From assembly GCA_946406115.1 (NCBI GenBank), contig OX291543.1:870501-934500 (forward strand): DNA of 64,000 nucleotides, read 5' to 3'. The notes under the pieces were generated by a model. That model was not told the DNA's origin and searched no databases. It saw only the letters and a program-made list of their open reading frames with translations. This DNA comes from Apoda limacodes. Its lineage: Eukaryota; Arthropoda; Insecta; Lepidoptera; Limacodidae. The position numbers were made by a program, and so were the translations under genes. Shown one piece after another: positions 55,976 through 64,000 of the stretch. Position 1 is the first letter of the stretch; the number at the start of each line of letters is the position of its first letter.

Positions 55976-56639
55976 TGTTTGTTCGGCAGACGCAAACGAA
56001 CCGTAGTTCACGGTAGTTATTTTCCTAATTGTTAATTACCGTGAAATCACACAGTAATACAAATCATCAAAAACATGCGTCAAATCGTTGCGTTTTCTAA
56101 AGGGGCAAGACATTGAGATTGCAACATGATTGCCACCGCAATGTACACACCCAGCTCCACTTTTGTTACTTTACATTGCATTACAGCAAGGGACTACATC
56201 TGATACCGTGTGATTATGACTTTATTAGACGTGATACCATTATCACACGGTGCCGCATTATTTCAGTTTTTTTTTACTCGAAACTAATATTGTAGGTAGT
56301 AGAGGCTGATGTTGGAAATATCCTCGTATGTATAGTGACGAGTCAGCTTCGTTCTAGAGCTTTCAGCCATTCTGATAACAAGCCATTGCGCAATTCAGGA
56401 AGGTATTATAAACCTGATTGTGATAGGAGCACGATTTCAATGGTGACGAACTCGCACGATCGCTGCTGAACGTTGAAATTGTTCAGTTTGAGTGTAAACA
56501 TACAACAATGCAACAATAGGTGATTCGACGTGCATTACACGTAAAACATTATGCTTTTATAAGTATGAATACAATGATGAAATTTAAAATAGCTGCCACT
56601 CACTACGATCGTCCAACAGTCCACTGAGGTTCTCATTCC
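55976..56639. other. no gene recognised
   Basis: Sequence between two LINE A pieces. It does not match LINE A, so it may be insertion or host DNA. No open frame of interest. Confidence 0.35.
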
Positions 56640-56775
56640 AGTGTGCTCCTGAGTTGTGTCCTGTACTCACGCGCCTCTTTGTGCTTTCTTATCACACACG
56701 GTGCCCAAAAGGGGCGATAGATCACATCCAGCAAATTACAGGCCAATCGCTATTACCGAACTTACGACTTCTAAA
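56640..56775 (+). repeat. LINE family A, small RT fragment
   Basis: 'gtgctcctgagttgtgtcctgt' type start encodes APELCPVLTRLFVLSYHT, then a short deletion and a broken PKRGDRSHPANYRPIAI. Same orientation as 55281-55975, opposite to the next piece. Confidence 0.8.
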
Positions 56776-56833
56776 GCAGCAACCTCTGCCCCGATGTGAA
56801 GTACTGCCTCGCTCTATAGAGTACACCTAGTTT

Positions 56834-57490
56834 TTAATACGCCAGCTTCACCTTGTCTTGCAAATGATCTCGGAACTGAACATCGCTGGAGATGTCAACG
56901 CCAAGGATCCCAATGCTCTTGGAGATGGAGAGGGGAGTGTTCTGGAACTGTGGAACTACAGTGAATGGGGTTTTCTTAGCGGTAAACGCGCAGACTTGTG
57001 TCTTTGTAGGGTTGAATCGGACCAAGTTTTCCCCTTCCCAGTCAGAGACCTTGGACAGTGTGGTCTCGTTTTGAGACACAAGTTCTCCGCGGTTATCCTC
57101 TACAACGGAACGAGGGATGTTTGCACGACCCGTGTAATAAGCGTCTCCAGTACTGTCATCTGCATAGCAATGCATATTGTTGATGTCCAACATGTCATTG
57201 ATACGCAGTAGAAACAGCGAAGGACACAGCACAGAGCCTTGCGGGACACCAGCGTTAATGTTCAAGCTATCAGAGCAACTACCGTCAACCACGGCTCGTA
57301 TGCCTCTGCCGGACAAAAAGCTAGCCACCCATTTGCACAACCCCTCGGGCACTCCGTAAGATGGCAACTTCGATAGAAGACCCCGGTGCCAGACCCGATC
57401 GAACGCCATCGCTTTGTCCAGGCTACATGCCAATGCCTCTCCCTGACTCTCAATGGCTAGTGCCTATCGGTGTTTGAGATACACTAGAAG
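56834..57490 (-). pseudogene. LINE family A, RT core, inverted
   Basis: Minus 57433-56834: AFDRVWHRGLLSKLPSYGVP, CKWVASFLSGRGIRAVVDGS, AGVPQGSVLCPSLFLLRIND, MHCYADDSTGDAYYTGRANI and NPTKTQVCAFTAKKTPF. The YADD catalytic pair is intact and the frame is open for 199 codons, but the start and the C-terminal part are missing. It overlaps none of the plus-strand pieces in content, so the cluster may be one element with its RT core inverted. Confidence 0.9.
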
Positions 57491-57504
57491 GTCACTTCAG
57501 TCCC

Positions 57505-58630
57505 ATGGATTTTTATCATTTACATAGTTTGAAATATTGTAGTTTGCTTATTTACAAAGTTGTTGTTAAAAGATTAATTATTAGGAACTTTGTTGTTAAG
57601 GTGTATATACATTGCTCCATAAAAGAGTTACTAATTTTGTGTAGACGTGTATCATGCACCAGCAGCCTTTTTTTACTTTTAACATTTACTTTGTGAACGT
57701 CGCTTTTCTTGCTGAAACTATTGATATTTTTAACCGACTTCAAACAAAGGGGGAGATTCTCAATTCGTCGGAATCTTTTTTTTTTTATGTATGTTACCCG
57801 ATTTCTTGAAGACGCCTGGACCGATTCGGAAAATTCTTTTTTTATTTTAAAGGATATACTTTCCAGGTGGTCCCATATTATTAAAGTGAATTTAACACTC
57901 AATCTTTTTGAGAAAAAAAAAATATTAATGTTAATTTGGAAACTGTTGAAACGTCTTTTATGTTGATTGTATAAAACTTTTTTTGTTAAAAAGTTTTTAT
58001 GTAGATATAAAAGATATTCATATATGTACTGCGACGCTAGAGTTGAAATATTTACTTCCCTAAACCTATCCCTCAGAGATATCCTATATCCTAATTTGTA
58101 AATAGCACGAATTGCTCGTTTTTGTAACACAAATATTGTATTTACATCAGCAGCGCTACCCCACGATAAGATACCATATGTCATTAAACTATGGAAATCG
58201 CTAAAATATACTATTTTTGCAGTGTCGAAATTAGTCAATTGTCTTATTTTCTTGATCGCATTCACAGCAGAGCTAAGTTTTTTGGCTAGGTTATGAATAT
58301 GAGGACCCCGTTGAAGTGTGGAGTCCAGCGTTATGCCGAGAAAGACTGTTGAATTAACAAGTTCTAATTGCTCGCCATTAACATTAAAACATGTCTGTAT
58401 CTGACTAACATTTGGTAATGTAAATTAAACACATTTGTTAAACCAATTTACAATTTTAGAAAGGGCATTATTTAATTCATTATAACATGTCTGTCGTATC
58501 TTAACTTTGAAAAGTAAAGAGGTGTCATCAGCAAATAAGACAATGTTATTATGGTTTTTTACATGATATGGGAAATCATTAATGTGAACAAGAATTAGAA
58601 AAGGACCTAAAATTGAGCCCTGACACCCAT
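57505..58630 (-). pseudogene. LINE family B RT, C-terminal half and 3' end
   Basis: From 58630 down: GSILGPFLILVHINDFPYH, FADDTSLLFKVKIRQ, then after a stop near 58425, FLGITLDSTLQRGPHIHNLA and (57552-58265) FHSLMTYGILSWGSAADVNT, LQKRAIRAIYKLGYRISLR, ASQYIYEYLLYLHKNF. The middle (about 57728-58005) is replaced by an unrelated dispersed repeat ('ccgacttcaaacaaagg'), after which KKRLLVHDTRLHKISNSFME follows. The frame stays open through the insert by chance. RT of the Jockey-like group. Confidence 0.88.
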
Positions 58631-58640
58631 AGTAAATCCC

Positions 58641-58980
58641 ATTTTAAAAAAAGAAACATCGTTCGCCGGGTCAGCTAGTAACAACGTTCGCCGGGTCAGC
58701 TAGTAGCAACGTTCGCCGGGTCAGCTAGTAACAACGTTCCCCGGGTCAGCTAGTAACAACATTCGCCGGGTCAGCTAGTAGCAACGTTCGCCGGGTCAGC
58801 TAGTAACAACGTTCCCCGGGTCAGCTAGTAACAACGTTCGCCGGGTCAGCTAGTAACAACGTTCGCCGAGTCAGCTAGTAACAACGTTCGCCGGGTCAGC
58901 TAGTAACAAAGTTCGCCGGGTCAGCTAGTAACAACGTTCGCCGGGTCAGCTAGTAACAACGTTCGCCGGGTTAGCTAGAT
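58641..58980 (+). repeat. 13-copy tandem array of a 25-bp element terminus
   Basis: Unit acaacgttcgccgggtcagc + tagta. Unit 1 ends at 58680 and still has the normal element lead-in ('ttttaaaaaaagaaacatcg'). Units 2-12 are exactly 25 bp each from 58681 to 58955, and unit 13 (58956-58980) has a variant end. Units 2-4 and 5-7 repeat the same order of variants (a, g, then 'gttccccggg'), showing a 75-bp higher-order duplication. No spacers, so not CRISPR. Confidence 0.95.
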
Positions 58981-59034
58981 TTTATTTGATTTCTTTGTAT
59001 TTTAAGTTTTTAGTAAGTAAAATAATAAATAAAT

Positions 59035-59060
59035 AACAACGTTCGCCGGGTCAGCTAGTA
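59035..59060 (+). repeat. isolated 14th copy of the 25-bp terminus
   Basis: One more 'acaacgttcgccgggtcagc' + 'tagta' at 59036-59060 after 55 bp of AT-rich sequence. Confidence 0.9.
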
Positions 59061-60099
59061 TCATACTAAAATTGTTTCTAACCATTGCCAATACAACATT
59101 GGGTAACAAGGATTGCCAGTTTTTATGGTCCCGCAAATTGTCATCCAGCGTTTGACAAAATTGAATTAGATTCATTAATTAGATCTATCAATTAAATTAG
59201 ATTAATTAATCAGATCTATTAATCCAAGTTCATTGATATTTGAAGGGGGGCTTTTGGCGCTCAAAATAGTTAATGGGGTCACACTTCCACTTCTCCACGG
59301 GGTAAAGATATTCTGGATGTGATCGACAATATTAGAAGAAGAACCAATTGTTCTGTTTGATGACGGCCAGGTTACGCCAGTTGGCTCTGTGACATGTGAC
59401 ATGTGACACACGATCTAATGCTTTGGACTTGTCAATAGTTTCTCCTTAAAAAGCTGTTTTTTAGGATTCCGTAGTCAATAAAAACCCTTATAGTTTCACC
59501 GTGTCCGTCCGTCTGTACGTCTCTCTTAGCTCAGAGACCAAAAGTACTAGAAAGCTGTAATTTGACATGAATATACATATTAAGTAGGCCGACAAAGTGG
59601 TAAAATAGAATTAGAAAAAAAAAAATTGTAGGGTATCCCCCCCTTCACGTAAAGTAGGGATGATTTTTTTTTACGACTACCCAATAGGGTGTCCTTGGAT
59701 AGTGGGTTTAAAAATATTGAGGGTTTACGAAAACCATTTTTCGTTTCAGCGATGAGTTTGAAATATTAAGCTTTTAAGTGAAAATTTTTGTTAGAGCCCA
59801 GCCTAATAAGAACAAAGCCGCATTTATGGTTGTCACATAGGGTCCACATCGGTAACTTTAGCATTTATGAAAAGTTATTAGAGTACACTCGAACTACAAA
59901 ACAAATATCCGGACCTAAATATGATTTGACTAACTGTAGCTCTTCTCCCATGACTTCAACCTTCACTTTTCCACCTCATCTATATTAGATAATAATATCA
60001 AACATTATCAACTATTTCATTTATAATTCCATGACTCCACGTTGTACCAACTCTTTCTCCTTCTTACCAGATTTTGTAGATGAAAGACTTTAAAAAGAT
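59061..60099. other. no gene recognised; dispersed repeat at 59460-59770
   Basis: 59460-59770 has 'ggattccgtagtcaataaa', 'gtccgtccgtctgtacg' and 'tacccaatagggtgtcc', a repeat whose relatives lie at 4850-5000 (inverted) and near 29.95 kb. 59160-59230 has alternating 'attaattagatc' phrases. No exon. Confidence 0.4.
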
Positions 60100-60565
60100 A
60101 ATATTATCAATTAAATCCAAAGCAGTGGGCTGTGATGTTGTAATTCCCTTGGCCAAAATCCCTAATCCTATTAGACTTCATAACTTAAGGCCTATTTCTA
60201 TATTACCCATTGCTATATTACCATTTTTGTCTTTAATTCTGTAACCGGTAGTGCATAAGCAACTTTCTACTTATGTTTCCAGAAATGAACTATTAAGTAC
60301 ATTTCAGTCTGGTTTTCGTTCCGGTCACAGTACTTCTACGGCCATTATAGAAGTACCAGAAGATATAAGAGTAGGCATGGAGGATTGATTGGTCACAATT
60401 CTCGTTGTAATTGATTTTTCTAATGCCTTCAACTCAGTTGTTTCCAGTCTCAAAAAGATCAATTTATGAGCTAGAGCTCTAAATTGGTTTTCTTCTTATA
60501 TCTGTGTCCGCTAACAATCAGTTCGTTTCAATGAGGCCACCCCAAACTGGTGTCACCTTGTTAGT
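60100..60565 (+). pseudogene. LINE family D RT fragment
   Basis: Broken plus reading: LHNLRPISILPIAIL, HKQLSTYVSRNELLSTFQSG, FRSGHSTSTAIIEVPEDIRV, VTILVVIDFSNAFNS (first palm Asp), and SVRFNEAT followed by WCHLV. Stops and frameshifts separate the segments. Resembles lepidopteran Jockey RTs, with the FQSGFR-GHST motif. The rest of the RT is absent; the sequence jumps to the repeat at 60568. Confidence 0.85.
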
Positions 60566-60567
60566 TG

Positions 60568-60785
60568 ACGATATTCGACGCTTCACATGGTGCAATGCGC
60601 CCCCTATAACACATAAATACAAAAAAAAAATTATTGACATGTTTGACTTTGTTTTTAGTAGCTTACTAACTTTTTTATTACCTACTAAGTGTTTCGGTAC
60701 ATATTGTATACTCTTTAGCTAATTACCAAAGTATTGTATTATTACTTTAAATAGAACTTCTTGCCAGCTCTTTTTGCCAGAAATC
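60568..60785 (+). repeat. dispersed repeat, copy 2
   Basis: Matches 43672-43890. The position right after the family D RT suggests it is that LINE's 3' region joined by an internal deletion. Confidence 0.75.
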
Positions 60786-63449
<2,664 letters not shown>

Positions 63450-63713
63450 CAAACATGAATGAAAGCCGGCGCGGCGGGCGGGGCGGCGGGGCGGCGGGCC
63501 GGCGTAAGTACCGAGCGCAATCAACATCAAGATAAAATAAAATAAATCAAAATTTAGTGTCATTCGTGACGTTGCCTCGGTTAGTCGCGCGCGCTATCAT
63601 TTGTTGCATCGCTACCTACCTATCTAAATTAAAAATGGCACCTCAACTTATCCAAGTGCAGCGGAGAAGCGGGCTACAGAATAAAATATATTGAGCGACG
63701 AACTCGAATAACA
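63450..63713 (+). promoter_or_regulatory. GC-rich promoter-like patch and possible first exon
   Basis: 63463-63505 is almost pure G/C (repeats of 'gcggcggg'), rare in this AT-rich window, followed by 'gttgcctcggttagtcgcgcgcg'. An ATG at 63635 (AAAATGG) opens only 17 codons (MAPQLIQVQRRSGLQ...) before TGA, so if an exon is here it is mostly 5' UTR. A consensus donor ACA|GTAAGTAA follows at 63713/63714. The gene it would belong to lies beyond the right edge. Confidence 0.35.
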
Positions 63714-64000
63714 GTAAGTAAATTTACTTTGTTAATAACGTATGTTCAGAGGAACCTATCCATTATGGATCAGAAGTAGTGGGTAACTTAATAATTTTAA
63801 TCCTTACCAGCCTCATACCTACGTTCCGACTGGGCACGGCCTCCCCTTATCGAGGGTGTTTACATGAGTTTTTTTTTTTAATTATGCAGGTTGCCTCACA
63901 ATGTTTTCCTTCACCGAAGAGTCAGTAGGTAAAAATCAATACTTAATATAGAATAATAAATACAATATAAAAGAAAAACACTAATAAAGAAATAATTTTA
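63714..64000. other. no gene recognised (possible first intron)
   Basis: 63800-63920 resembles a common insect repeat ('actgggcacggcctcccctt', 'caatgttttccttcaccgaa'). Otherwise AT-rich. Confidence 0.4.

Noticed and set aside
57709..57966. Plus frame of 85 codons
   Set aside because: Antisense of LINE B plus an inserted dispersed repeat; no protein features.
58641..59060. CRISPR array
   Set aside because: 25-bp units are contiguous without unique spacers, the genome is eukaryotic, and the unit is a transposon terminus.

Overview
The window looks like nuclear DNA of a lepidopteran insect (moth or butterfly). It is AT-rich, its host exons are short and GC-rich with GT-AG introns, and it is crowded with transposable elements of types usual in Lepidoptera. 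These are LINEs with a shared 3' tail, a tRNA-derived SINE, hAT, P-type and Harbinger-like DNA elements, a BEL/Pao LTR element, and repeats ending in CTAG. No prokaryotic feature was seen. All assignments come from reading the sequence; no database search was run.

Left part (1-9.7 kb): an edge-truncated LINE (minus), then four exons of a host gene I identify as translation initiation factor eIF2B subunit beta (minus, 8507 down to 5285). They cover the N-terminal helical domain; the C-terminal half was not found before the left edge. A LINE 3' fragment lies about 24 bases from one splice acceptor, and a foldback element with perfect 34-bp arms lies downstream.

9.7-25 kb: a decayed hAT element with intact ends and 8-bp target duplications; a satellite of about 152 bp that inverts on itself; a four-copy repeat alternating 85 and 80 bp; and a nearly complete but inactivated BEL/Pao element (gag, protease, RT, RNase H, integrase) with an extra envelope-like gene. 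Its 5' LTR is full and its 3' LTR is truncated.

25-36 kb: a 605-bp hAT-type MITE with 8-bp target duplications, LINE fragments, a SINE and other repeats, with no convincing host gene.

36-49 kb (minus): the most notable locus, a P-element/THAP9-type transposase gene. Six coding exons join into one open frame of 983 codons plus stop. All five introns have GT-AG ends and are phase 1. The protein has an N-terminal THAP zinc finger and the three expected acidic catalytic positions. Its introns have collected LINE, Harbinger-like and other insertions and a 0.5-kb tandem duplication, while the frame stays open, which suggests long residence and possible domestication.

49-64 kb: a solo LTR with a 5-bp target duplication, a mosaic of at least four LINE families (one partly inverted and internally duplicated), a 13-copy array of a 25-bp element terminus, a long (TA)n run, and near the right edge a GC-rich promoter-like patch followed by a possible first exon of another gene.
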